A stretch of DNA of 64,000 bases from Lachnospiraceae bacterium (GTDB taxonomy: Bacteria > Bacillota > Clostridia > Lachnospirales > Lachnospiraceae). The notes beneath the pieces were generated by a model. It saw only the letters and a list, made by a program, of their open reading frames with translations, ran no database searches and was not told the origin of the DNA. The translations under genes and the position numbers were made by a program. How positions within the stretch are numbered: the first letter of the stretch is position 1; each line of letters starts with the position of its first letter. Positions 56,648-64,000 of this stretch are shown here, in pieces. The DNA is taken from assembly GCA_030524705.1 (NCBI GenBank), contig JAUNGD010000001.1, positions 88,516 through 152,515 of the forward strand. Direction: 5' to 3'.

Positions 56648-57469
56648 TTGGTGTTTACCTCCTTTTATTTTTGCCGCCTGATTGGTCGGCCTTTTATTTG
56701 CGCCCGGTCTTGCGGCCGGTTTCGCACTTTTGTGGATAGGGATCGTGCCCGGTACGTTGCGCAGCCCTTCGATATTGTGGCCTACGCCGTTGACATAGAG
56801 GATCTTCCGGTCTGCGCTCATGCTCATGTCTGGATCTTCCTCATCCTCTTTCAGAGCGTCAGCAAAGCCCTTTTCCATAGCTTCGCGGCCAGTGAGCCAC
56901 GTCTCCTTGGTCATCATGCTGCGCAGGGTATCCACCGCGATCCCGGTCTTGGCGTTGTAAATCTCAGCCACGGCCCGCTCGCTGGCGTCCATTCCCTTTA
57001 TAAGCTGCTTCATGTCCTGAATATTCAGGCTATCCCAGAGCATAACACTGACGCCGTGGATCATAACGAGCGATCCGGGATATACCGTCACGGTATCACC
57101 GGCGCACATGATCACGCTGGCCGCGCTTGCTGCGATCCCCTCTACGACGACGTTCACCTCTCCGGCGAGTGCTTTCAGGGCGTTGTGGATTGCGATCCCA
57201 GTGTAAAGATCGCCGCCGCAGCTATTCAGTTTTACGGTGATGTGGCCCTTGTCTTTGACAGCAGCCAGATCCTCCATGAAGCCCTCCGGCGTGATGTAGA
57301 GTCCCGGCTCCGGTTCTCCTGTCCACCAGTCAATAGGCTGCTGGCTCATAACGTCGCCGTAGAGGGTGATCTCGCCCTCGTCCTCGCCGACGCTTGACAC
57401 GTTCCAGAATTTCGGAACTGTGGCTGTCTGTTGGGCCGCAGCCGGGCCCATAATAAATTTAGGTTTCAT
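56231..57469 (-). CDS. Head maturation protease, ClpP-type
   Basis: A 412-residue protein whose N-terminal domain (about 25-215) has the ClpP-like serine protease fold. Ser115 in GIAASAAS, His138 in SLVMIHGVSV and Glu189 in MTKETWLTGREA are the likely catalytic residues, with Glu in place of the usual Asp. The GGDLYTGIAIHNAL segment (85-98) precedes them. The C-terminal third (about 275-412) is scaffold-like and probably also made separately from an internal start. The start overlaps the portal gene end by 11 bases. It processes capsid precursors during head maturation. Confidence 0.87.
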   Translation of the reverse strand: MKPKFIMGPAAAQQTATVPKFWNVSSVGEDEGEITLYGDVMSQQPIDWWTGEPEPGLYITPEGFMEDLAAVKDKGHITVKLNSCGGDLYTGIAIHNALKALAGEVNVVVEGIAASAASVIMCAGDTVTVYPGSLVMIHGVSVMLWDSLNIQDMKQLIKGMDASERAVAEIYNAKTGIAVDTLRSMMTKETWLTGREAMEKGFADALKEDEEDPDMSMSADRKILYVNGVGHNIEGLRNVPGTIPIHKSAKPAARPGANKRPTNQAAKIKGGKHQMTLEELRAQEPDLVSQIEQDARNVAQTQANADAVTAERQRLAEIDSIAATIPDQQLVHDAKYGEKPCTAQELCFRVMQQSAASGQSFLANYTADGAASGTAKVGAAPNGGAATTQQEQDAADIQTVVAAYNKSKGGTN

Positions 57470-59147
57470 TTCCTTGCCCTCCTTTTATGGCCTGCTTGAT
57501 TTGTTCGGAGATCACGAGGCTGCGCAGAGCTTCGCGCCCGCGCTTTTTTGCCGTTTCCGGGTTGTGCGGGTTGTTTTCGCCGGTTTCTTCGCCCTCGGTG
57601 GGTTCTTCCGGCTCCTGCGGAGTTGTGCCGCCAGTTTGGTGCGGATCCGGGGATTTGCCTCCGAGCTTTTCGTTTTCGCGTACCAGTTGTTCCACGTTTG
57701 CGTCCCACTGGCCGCCGTTGAGCCGGATCGTGCTCTGCTCATGTGTTGAGAAGCCTTCGCTGCACGCGAGGATCTCGGCCGTGATTTCCTTTGTAGGATC
57801 GAGCTGCCCCTGAGACGGCCCCAGCCATTCACTGCCGAGGTATGCGGCACGGATCGCCGGATTATCAAAAAAGCCCGGCGCATAAATACGGCCACGAGCC
57901 ACAGCTTCGCTCATCCATACTTCATAGACTGGGCGGCAGAAGTCGTCTGCCAGCCATTCCCGGCGCATTTTGAACGCCTTCCATGCTTCCAGCAGAGCCG
58001 CGCGGCTCGCGCTGTATGAGGCGTTGAAGGATTTCAAGAGCAGATCGGACGGGATTTCTAACGCAGCGCCCACCTGTTCGCAGATTGCTTTTGCGAAGGT
58101 ATCGAAGCTGCCATTCGGGTGCTTTGGATCTGCGAAGGTTACGTCCTCGCCGGGCTCCATGACGTTGATCTGCCCCGGCCCCATGTGGTACTCGTTCGGG
58201 CCTCTGGGCATTGCCGGTTCTTCCGGTTCCACTTCGTTGAATGGGTTCTCGTCAGTCGGTGCCTCCGTCTTAATGAAGGCCGTAAAAAATGACTCAATCA
58301 CCGCAGCCATGAGCTCAGACTCCGTGTAGCGTCTGAGTTGGAGAAGCGGCTCGATCACCTGTGCCAGATAGCTGACGCCACGATATTGATCCGGGCGCTC
58401 GCAGTCTATGATGTGGATCACATTCGGAAGGCCGGTATGTTCCTGATAGGCCAGTACGCGGGCCCATGTCGTCGTAGGAGCTCCCACCTCGAAGGGGTAG
58501 GTGCTGCGGATATGATAGGCCACTACCATGCCGTTGCTGTCTACCTCTACGCCGTCGTAGATAGTGTTTCCGGTATCTGTATTCTTTCCGGTTGTGTAAA
58601 ACATGGAGGCGTTGGCTCCATAGCCGCCCGGCGTTGCGATCCTGTCCGACTCGATCAGGTGCACCCGCAGCGAGTAGGGAAGCAGGCGCTCCGTTTTGTA
58701 TTGCTTTAATAGGCCGATACAATCACCGGACAGCAGCCACGAGATCAGGGCGAGCTGCTGGAGGCCGTAGAAGTTATTCATGCCGGTAGCGTCGCAGGCT
58801 CTCTTATTGTCAGCCCAGAGGGAGAACTCCCGCTCGGTCGTTTTCTGCCACGCCTCTGCCTGATCGGGTGACAGGCCCAGCACTTCGCGGTCGATCCGGC
58901 TTTTCAATTTAAGGCCGACGCCTACCACATTTGTGCGGTTGGTCTTTATTGCTGAGGTTGCGATCGGCGACGCCATGTATAACATGCGGGCCCGCTGCCT
59001 CATGGTGAAGTTATTGAAGTCTATGTCCTCATGTGGGGATCCGCTGGGTGCATTGAAGCCCTTCACGGATTTCTTGCGCCAGCTCGCCCCGGCTTCTCCG
59101 TAGCCTTTGTTCTGCGGTCGTATGCTGTCCGGCAGATATAAGCCCAT
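57459..59147 (-). CDS. Phage portal protein (lambda family)
   Basis: The portal forms the dodecameric channel for DNA entry. From ATG 59147 it has 562 residues. Family motifs include the FNNFTMRQRARMLYMASPIA segment near the N terminus, the SGDCIGLLKQYKTERLLPYS stretch, and SFNASYSASRAALLEAWKAF. The frame is open to 59222, but I see no convenient start with a ribosome binding site: GTG 59174 abuts AAGGAG, and the ATG 59147 is about 24 bases beyond it. The N terminus is therefore uncertain. It lies between gpW and the ClpP-type protease, as in lambda. Confidence 0.88.
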   Translation of the reverse strand: MGLYLPDSIRPQNKGYGEAGASWRKKSVKGFNAPSGSPHEDIDFNNFTMRQRARMLYMASPIATSAIKTNRTNVVGVGLKLKSRIDREVLGLSPDQAEAWQKTTEREFSLWADNKRACDATGMNNFYGLQQLALISWLLSGDCIGLLKQYKTERLLPYSLRVHLIESDRIATPGGYGANASMFYTTGKNTDTGNTIYDGVEVDSNGMVVAYHIRSTYPFEVGAPTTTWARVLAYQEHTGLPNVIHIIDCERPDQYRGVSYLAQVIEPLLQLRRYTESELMAAVIESFFTAFIKTEAPTDENPFNEVEPEEPAMPRGPNEYHMGPGQINVMEPGEDVTFADPKHPNGSFDTFAKAICEQVGAALEIPSDLLLKSFNASYSASRAALLEAWKAFKMRREWLADDFCRPVYEVWMSEAVARGRIYAPGFFDNPAIRAAYLGSEWLGPSQGQLDPTKEITAEILACSEGFSTHEQSTIRLNGGQWDANVEQLVRENEKLGGKSPDPHQTGGTTPQEPEEPTEGEETGENNPHNPETAKKRGREALRSLVISEQIKQAIKGGQGNET

Positions 59148-59270
59148 TTTTTTGTCGTACCTGATTTTTCTCACCTCCTTGCATGGAATAAAAAACGGCA
59201 GGCCGGAAGGGAAGGAGCGCACCCTTTCCGGTTGCTGCCGTAGTAAAGCCGGTCGCCCGGCATTTACCCG

Positions 59271-59543
59271 TTACCAGTCGCGGGGGACTACGCCCACCGC
59301 ACGGCGGGGAGTAAAGCCCGCCAGTTCAGCCTCCAGCTCGCTTTCGCGCTTGCGGAGCTTGTCGATCATGTCCTGAATATCTGCGAGCGTTGTCTGGTAG
59401 CGTTGCAGATTTCTGGAGCCTATGGTATACATTTGCACGCCGTCCTTGCTGAGCATTTCTTCCTCGCGGGCGAGATATAACTTTAAGCGCCTGCGGGTTT
59501 CCTCCAGCTCTTTGCGCACAACTTCCTGAGATCGTCGCCTCAT
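59271..59543 (-). CDS. Head-tail joining protein (gpW-like)
   Basis: A 90-residue, Arg/Glu-rich, helical protein with MYTIGSRNLQRYQTTLADIQ (about 38-57) and a RESELEAELAGFTPRRA end. It fits lambda gpW-like proteins that complete the head before tail joining, by size, composition and position between large terminase and portal. AGGAGGCAAGCAC precedes the ATG. Confidence 0.78.
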   Translation of the reverse strand: MRRRSQEVVRKELEETRRRLKLYLAREEEMLSKDGVQMYTIGSRNLQRYQTTLADIQDMIDKLRKRESELEAELAGFTPRRAVGVVPRDW

Positions 59544-59555
59544 GTGCTTGCCTCC

Positions 59556-61487
59556 TTACCAGTCGTCCAGATAGTCCTCTGGCGACTTCCTTTGGCGTGG
59601 CTGCGCTGCTGCAGCACGCTTCGGTTTTTCTTTGTCCGGCAGGTTCCTGAGCCTTCGCTCTACGGCTTCCATGTCGGGATCTATGATTTTGAAGCCCGCC
59701 AGCGCATAGTTGCGGCAGTCGAGGGCCTCATTTCTTTCATGGCCGGGGATTTTTACCCACGCCCAGTGGTTACCTCTTTTGGTCTGTGTGAGCTCCAGCT
59801 TCTCAGAGAGCAGGCCGTTGAAGTAGTACGAGTCATACCCGTAGGACTCGCCGCGCGGAAAATGGCAATATTTCGCGCCCGGCTCCTGCACCTGAATACT
59901 TGACATGATCGTTTCTTTTCCTGCGTCTACGCCCAGAGTATAGAGCCAGCATGTGATCTTTTTGTTGTCCTTGATTGCCACTTTGGACGGAGGGACGACG
60001 AAGGGGATCCCGTCGCCGCCTTTGCCTTTGATTGCAAAGACTCGTTTATTTTTCCGTGCCCGGCAGGCTGCATATACTTCTTGGGTATAATGGCCGCCGG
60101 AGTCCACGCAGGTGATCGAGATACGAAGGCCGCGCGGGCTGTCCTTGAAGTGGTAAAGGTGCCCGATCACGTCGTCGAGCTTTTGCCATACTTCGGCGGT
60201 GTCTGGCTTTCCCATGATGTAGCCCTTTTTTATGCCCCACGTTTCGCCGTAGTAGCCGTGCCCGACAACTTCATACTCCAGCCGGTTGTCTTGCGTATCT
60301 ACGCCGCAGGTGAGAACGAGGACGCATTGCGGCAGCTCCACCGGGGATCCGTCGGCATTGGTTCCGTAGTCCTCACGGCGGGCCAGCATTGTGTCCTCGT
60401 CAAGCACGCCGCCGCGATCCTCCCAGAGTTCGCCCAGTTTGGTGTTGTAGACTACTTTCAGCTTTTGCGGATCGTCTTTTGCTTGCAAAAACTCCAGCAC
60501 TATATCCTTCCACGGCACCCACGGAGAGGCGAAGGCGTTCAGCCAGAAGGAACGCACGCCGGTGGTGTATGCGTCCGGGTTTTCTGCGATCCATTTTGCT
60601 GGCTGCCTGCGCACGGTTTCTTCCGGCACAATGCAGCCGCAGTTCGGGCAGGCCCATGTGATAGGTTCAGCCACGGTATAAACCTTTTTACCGCGTATTT
60701 TTTTGACGGTATGCTCGAAGTGGATCCGGTCGAAGATTACCTCGCCATACTCGCCGCACTCCGGGCAGAGGTGGCACCAGCGTTCCTGTGTGCCTTTGTA
60801 ATAGCTGTTTTCAATATTGGACGCGCCTTTGATTGTGGGCGTTGATACCTCGACAGCCTTCGCGTTGTAAAAGGTTGTCTGTCTGGCCTGAGCCAGAGCC
60901 CACGGATCGCCCTCGGTTCCGGCGCTGATCGCCCAGCGGTCGCGCTCGTCGCCGATAATATACCGGGCCGGAGTGGAAGCCAGAGCAGAGGCGCTGTTGG
61001 ATCCGGTGATTGTCAGCATACCGCCGGGGAAGGACTTCTGGAGGATTGTGTTTCCAGAGTCCCGCGTCTTTATGTCTGAGACTTTGGCCTTTAGCACCTT
61101 GCTGTCTCGGATCATGGGAGCGATACGGAGCCGTGAAAACTTCCGCGCGTCGTCGAGTGACGGCTGCACGAACAGGATCGATCCGGGATCTTGGTCGATA
61201 ATGTAGGCGATTATGTTCAGTTCAAGCTCAGATTTTCCCACCTGAGAGGCCGCCACCATTACGATCCGCTTGACTTTCGGATCTGTGAACGCTTCCATAG
61301 GTTCCCGCAGGTAGGGCGTGCGCTCTGTGCGCCACGGGCCTGCCTCTGCGGAAGTTTCCGGCGACAAGCGGCGGTGTTTGTCGGCCCATTCTGCCACCGT
61401 CAGTTCTTCCGGCGGCTTGAAATTCAGGACAGCCGGGCCTATTGCTGCGTTGAGACGTCGTGCGGCCTTTTTAGTCGTCGGCTTCAT
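59556..61487 (-). CDS. Terminase large subunit (GpA family)
   Basis: The 643-residue ATPase-nuclease that packages DNA. The GpA pattern is clear: the N-terminal TVAEWADKHRRLSPETSAEA, a Walker A-like SQVGKSE (81-87), GDERDRW Walker B-type motif (about 173-179, DERDRW), and the CVLVLTCGVDTQDNRLEYEV nuclease region with an RLEYEVVGHGYYGE segment. GpA-type terminases normally cut cos sites, as in lambda. The gene overlaps the small terminase by 17 bases and is followed by gpW. Confidence 0.93.
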   Translation of the reverse strand: MKPTTKKAARRLNAAIGPAVLNFKPPEELTVAEWADKHRRLSPETSAEAGPWRTERTPYLREPMEAFTDPKVKRIVMVAASQVGKSELELNIIAYIIDQDPGSILFVQPSLDDARKFSRLRIAPMIRDSKVLKAKVSDIKTRDSGNTILQKSFPGGMLTITGSNSASALASTPARYIIGDERDRWAISAGTEGDPWALAQARQTTFYNAKAVEVSTPTIKGASNIENSYYKGTQERWCHLCPECGEYGEVIFDRIHFEHTVKKIRGKKVYTVAEPITWACPNCGCIVPEETVRRQPAKWIAENPDAYTTGVRSFWLNAFASPWVPWKDIVLEFLQAKDDPQKLKVVYNTKLGELWEDRGGVLDEDTMLARREDYGTNADGSPVELPQCVLVLTCGVDTQDNRLEYEVVGHGYYGETWGIKKGYIMGKPDTAEVWQKLDDVIGHLYHFKDSPRGLRISITCVDSGGHYTQEVYAACRARKNKRVFAIKGKGGDGIPFVVPPSKVAIKDNKKITCWLYTLGVDAGKETIMSSIQVQEPGAKYCHFPRGESYGYDSYYFNGLLSEKLELTQTKRGNHWAWVKIPGHERNEALDCRNYALAGFKIIDPDMEAVERRLRNLPDKEKPKRAAAAQPRQRKSPEDYLDDW

Positions 61488-62055
61488 CTGCGAGCGCGTC
61501 GCTCCAGCCTTCGCGATCCCTTACCCGCCGCTGGTAAACTTCGGGATCATATTCATAGCCCGCGAGCTCATTCAGGATTTTGTAACACTCGGCGCGGATC
61601 ATGGCCGAGGCTTCGCTGGCGGTGGGTACTTTGATAATATCCATAGCCAGACGGCCGGGCAGCGCCATGATCATGCTGCGGACAGTATAGACGAGATCGT
61701 TTGTCACGGCCTCCACGTCCTCGCTCCGGTGCATTTTCCCCTCCAGCTCTTTGAGCTGCATTTCTGCGATCTTGGCTTTGCTCTGTTTAAGGTCGGCCTC
61801 GGCCCGCAGCTTGTCAGCCTCAGCCTTCACGGTGTCAGCGGGTTTGGCTTCCTTTCCGTTGGCTTTGTCGGACAGATAGCGGATATATGCCTGAATGGTC
61901 GGAAGGAGATCGAACTGGTACGGCTTCGTGTTCACCGCAGGGATCACGCCTTCCTTGGCGAGCTGCTGCACCCTGCGCTCACCGAGCCCGAACAGTTTCC
62001 CGATCGTGGCTGAGTTTTGCAGATTTTGAGTGCTTTTTTTACCGTCCGCTGCCAT
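61471..62055 (-). CDS. Terminase small subunit (Nu1-like)
   Basis: A 194-residue protein starting at ATG 62055 after GGGGGTGACGCT. It has a winged-helix-like N-terminal part (IGKLFGLGERRVQQLAKEGV, about 18-37), a coiled coil (about 75-110, KAEADKLRAEADLKQSKAKI) and a C-terminal segment of the Nu1 type. The frame is open upstream to 62256 but without a suitable start. It recognises the packaging site and recruits the large subunit. Confidence 0.85.
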   Translation of the reverse strand: MAADGKKSTQNLQNSATIGKLFGLGERRVQQLAKEGVIPAVNTKPYQFDLLPTIQAYIRYLSDKANGKEAKPADTVKAEADKLRAEADLKQSKAKIAEMQLKELEGKMHRSEDVEAVTNDLVYTVRSMIMALPGRLAMDIIKVPTASEASAMIRAECYKILNELAGYEYDPEVYQRRVRDREGWSDALADEADD

Positions 62056-62349
62056 AGCGTCACCCCCTTTCCAGTGGTTCAGGCGAAACGAAACGGCCCG
62101 AAAAAATTTTTCTGAGTCTACGCGAGTTTTGGGCTCGCCAGCGCCGCAGGGCTTTTCGGTGGCTGACAGTACCTTGCCGGACGTTCGCTCGGTCGCTCGG
62201 CGTTGGCGCGTTCTCCTTTGCTTTCTTTGTTGATCGCCTTTGTTTGGCGCTTTCACTTTTATTTTAGTTTATTGCGATCGTTTGGCTTTGCTCGTCTCAT
62301 TGGCTTGGCTTCTGCTCGTCGGCTCGCTGCTCTGGTGCGTGCTTGGCTG
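62056..62349 (-). other. Intergenic region with repeats upstream of the small terminase
   Basis: About 290 bases with no supported gene. On the minus strand a block of short repeats (GACGAGCAGAAGCCAAGCC followed about 24 bases later by GACGAGCAAAGCCAAACG) precedes the small terminase gene. With lambda-type terminases the cos and small-terminase binding sites lie in this position, so the repeats are candidates. A GC-rich segment and an A/T-rich run (AAAAATTTTTTCGGG) also occur. Confidence 0.4.
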
Positions 62350-63069
62350 TTACTTCATGGCCTGCGCGACGTGGTGCTGGAAGCGTTCGCCCAGCTTCTC
62401 GCTGATCGTCTGCTCGATTGTGTCGCGGGCCCGGCCGTCAATCATTTGCGGCACGGACAGGGTGCGCACGGCCTCGATCGGTGTACGGCCTTCGCCTGTC
62501 TTTTGAAATGGGAGGGGCACCTGTTGACCGTCTTTGGTTGATTGCGCTATAAATGTACCCCCTCCCAGTGATACTCGCTGTCCTTTGATAATGGTCGCTT
62601 TCACTGTATAAGGGTTCGGAGCTCTTGACATTGCGACTTGCCCCGGAGGGCCCTTTTTGAAATGGACAGCTTGCCCCGGAATTTTACTGCCTTTTTTCGT
62701 CGTGAGTCCCTTTGGGTTTTTTGTTTTTGGGCTCATTTTGAAATGCGTCGGTGTGAGGGTGCGTCCTTTATATTCCATAGTCGCACCGTCTACGGTGATA
62801 CCAGCCACCCGGATTGATGTTCGGCCGCGTTTTGGCTTCGTGGCCGCGTCTTTTATGGCGGCGGTGTCTACGCCGTAATGTGCCCGGATTCCTTTTGATA
62901 CCCAGCCGGGTGCCCTGCTGGTAAAGTCGGACACGGTGCGCTTGATTGCTACCTCGCCGCCATTTTCTAATTTTTTGAGCTTTTTCACAATATCTGGTGC
63001 GCCGGAGTATGACACATTTATGACGCCGCCGGTGCGCTTGCTGCTCCCGGTGTAGAATAGGTCGCTCAC
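62350..63069 (-). CDS. Phage minor tail protein Z-like
   Basis: A 239-residue protein, GTG start at 63069 after AAAGGAGGG. The layout and Lys/Arg-rich body (FTSRAPGWVSKGIRAHYGVD then KDAATKPKRGRTSIRVAGIT) resemble the lambda minor tail protein Z family (GPZ). Lambda Z lies between FII and U, so a position upstream of the terminases is unusual, and this may be a different morphogenesis protein. The longer frame to 63207 has no ribosome binding site. Confidence 0.6.
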   Translation of the reverse strand: MSDLFYTGSSKRTGGVINVSYSGAPDIVKKLKKLENGGEVAIKRTVSDFTSRAPGWVSKGIRAHYGVDTAAIKDAATKPKRGRTSIRVAGITVDGATMEYKGRTLTPTHFKMSPKTKNPKGLTTKKGSKIPGQAVHFKKGPPGQVAMSRAPNPYTVKATIIKGQRVSLGGGTFIAQSTKDGQQVPLPFQKTGEGRTPIEAVRTLSVPQMIDGRARDTIEQTISEKLGERFQHHVAQAMK

Positions 63070-63135
63070 ATCCTCGCCCTCCTTTCTTGAATTTTTACCC
63101 CCTCCCCGGTTTTGTTTTTTAGGGGCAGGGCATGA

Positions 63136-63174
63136 AAAAACCGCCTCGGTTTTTGGTATACCTTGGCGGTTTTT
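63136..63174 (-). terminator. Terminator after the 63179 gene
   Basis: AAAAACCGCC (63136-63145) pairs with GGCGGTTTTT (63165-63174). On the minus strand the T-rich arm follows the hairpin, right after the stop codon at 63179-63181. It separates the gene at 63179 from the late operon. Confidence 0.8.
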
Positions 63175-63178
63175 GTTG

Positions 63179-63820
63179 CTATTTTTGAAGTTTTCCGTTA
63201 CTCGCAAATTTGTGGACGGTTTGATCTGGCATTATTGCTGTTATGAAATTGTTGGAAAAATCGAGGTTGAAGGTTAATTTTTTAGTATCGGGCATACTGT
63301 ACTTGATTTTCTTTTTCCAACTTTTCAATGTTTTCAGGTCAATGACCTTTAAGAATACAGCCTCTTGATCGTCGTCGCTGTCTGCGTCGTAAATAACAAC
63401 GCATAACTCTGAGTTAAGAATATAGGCATTTGGCGCGTAGTCCTCGCAAAGTTTCTTCTGGCTGGCTTTTTCTGCGGTTAAAATGAAAAGAGTGCCTTCG
63501 TCAGTCAGCGCGTAGCCTACGCCCTCGTCTGTAATGAGAGCTGTCTCCACAAAATCCTCAGTTTTCCGAATTTTGAGTCCTTCGTTTCTGGTGGTGATTG
63601 CTATGCCTTCATTTCCATTCCTGTCCATTCCGGTATGCAAGAAAAATGTTCCAGACGGAGAGCCCCAAACTTTATCAGAGTCAAACCATTCTTTTCCGTT
63701 TTGGTAAAAAAAATACGGCGTTCCGGTTTCTTTGTGCTGCCATACTTCCCAACTGGGTACTTCTCTGATTTTTTGGGGTTCTTTTTGCGCCAGCTTTCCA
63801 ATATCAATATAAATTCCCAT
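63179..63820 (-). CDS. Unknown protein in a self-contained unit (moron-like)
   Basis: A 213-residue protein I do not recognise. It is Lys-rich, moderately acidic, and visibly more AT-rich than its neighbours. There are beta-rich segments such as GVGYALTDEGTLFILTAEK and NSELCVVIYDADSDDDQEAV, suggesting a beta-propeller or sensor-like fold, and no membrane segment. It has its own promoter (63861-63890) and its own terminator (63136-63174). The AT bias and self-contained layout are those of a recently acquired cargo gene. Confidence 0.6.
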   Translation of the reverse strand: MGIYIDIGKLAQKEPQKIREVPSWEVWQHKETGTPYFFYQNGKEWFDSDKVWGSPSGTFFLHTGMDRNGNEGIAITTRNEGLKIRKTEDFVETALITDEGVGYALTDEGTLFILTAEKASQKKLCEDYAPNAYILNSELCVVIYDADSDDDQEAVFLKVIDLKTLKSWKKKIKYSMPDTKKLTFNLDFSNNFITAIMPDQTVHKFASNGKLQK

Positions 63821-63860
63821 TTGTGGCCTCCTGTTTTGGTTTAGTCATCTTTGGGATAAT

Positions 63861-63890
63861 ATTATAGCACACCGGTGGAATTGTTATCAA
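63861..63890 (-). promoter_or_regulatory. Promoter of the 63179 gene
   Basis: On the minus strand TTGATA (63885-63890), an 18-base spacer and TATAAT (63861-63866), 41 bases before the gene start. Confidence 0.75.
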
Positions 63891-63909
63891 TCCTGTTTCA
63901 TAGAAAACC

Positions 63910-63941
63910 GCCGGAAATTATCACTTCCCGACGGCTTGCGC
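63910..63941 (-). terminator. Probable terminator of an upstream gene outside the window
   Basis: An imperfect stem (GCCGTCGGGAA with TTCCGGCGG arms, one or two G-T pairs) and a TTTTCTATG run follow on the minus strand. It would end a transcript entering from beyond 64000. Confidence 0.5.
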
Positions 63942-64000
63942 TGAGTATATCATACCGCAGCCGATGGCTGCAATCAAATAAAAAGAATCATCCTATTCGT

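Larger units (their letters stand above)
31240..64000. mobile_element. Prophage (lambda-like head, P2-like contractile tail, DGR)
   Basis: A long block of tightly packed phage genes, almost all on the minus strand and of higher GC than the flanking chromosome. The order is terminase, portal, protease, capsid, tail sheath, tube, tape measure, baseplate, fibre, DGR, lysis, then regulators and a transposase at the left edge. Head genes match the lambda class (Nu1, GpA, gpW, portal, ClpP-type protease, gpD, gpE) and tail genes the P2/myovirus class. No integrase or replication genes are in the window, so the right end lies beyond 64000. The left limit near 31240 is inferred from where the ROK reading frame becomes phage-like; I did not find attachment repeats. 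Confidence 0.9.

Overview
The window reads as a Gram-positive anaerobe of the Clostridia, most likely Lachnospiraceae. This rests on strong AGGAGG ribosome binding sites, consensus TTGACA/TATAAT promoters, an infC-rpmI-rplT operon with a leader attenuator and an ATT start codon, TRAP, BMP-type and Rbs-type importers, and an ADP-dependent sugar kinase. Bases 1 to about 31,240 are chromosomal. Bases about 31,240 to the end are a prophage of visibly higher GC, read almost entirely on the minus strand. The prophage runs off the right edge of the window.

Chromosomal part, left to right: the small and large permeases of a TRAP transporter (235-2132); a DUF1540 protein and an unknown membrane protein; a minus-strand pair of ferritin and a small [2Fe-2S] BFD-like protein; infC-rpmI-rplT (4607-5726); a Crp/Fnr regulator divergent from a BMP-type nucleoside ABC operon (6906-12245), which contains a stand-alone protein resembling the C-terminal domain of MgsA/RarA; a class II aldolase divergent from a D-lyxose isomerase and ketose 3-epimerase pair (12461-15232); two GNAT acetyltransferases; a sugar or polyol regulon made of a Zn-dehydrogenase, an Rbs-type ABC importer, a LacI regulator and a second Zn-dehydrogenase (16677-23698), with matching GTAAAGCGCTTTAC-type palindromes in front of both dehydrogenases; and a minus-strand operon of RpiR regulator, ADP-dependent sugar kinase, ABC ATPase, permease and binding protein (29563-23786). 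A ROK regulator ends at the prophage edge. Together these import and interconvert sugars and polyols.

Prophage part, in transcription order from right to left: a gpZ-like protein, a lambda-type head module (Nu1-like and GpA-like terminase, gpW, portal, ClpP-type protease with a nested scaffold start, decoration protein, capsid), two HeH/SAP proteins, then a P2-type contractile tail (terminator, sheath, tube, E/E' with a -1 frameshift site, tape measure, X, D, V, W, J, I), tail-fibre-region genes, a complete diversity-generating retroelement (DGR), and a lysis module with holin and endolysin. The left end has two XRE regulators, a 40-residue small ORF, an IS30-family transposase and one plus-strand gene with its own promoter and terminator.

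The most exciting system is the DGR at 37011-40117. It has a variable FGE/C-type-lectin-like protein, an Avd-like protein, a template repeat and a reverse transcriptase with a YMDD active site. The 117-bp template and variable repeats align without gaps and differ at 16 positions. Every one of those is an adenine in the coding strand of the template, which is the signature of adenine-specific mutagenic retrohoming. Its place directly after the baseplate and tail-fibre genes suggests that it diversifies the phage receptor-binding tip.
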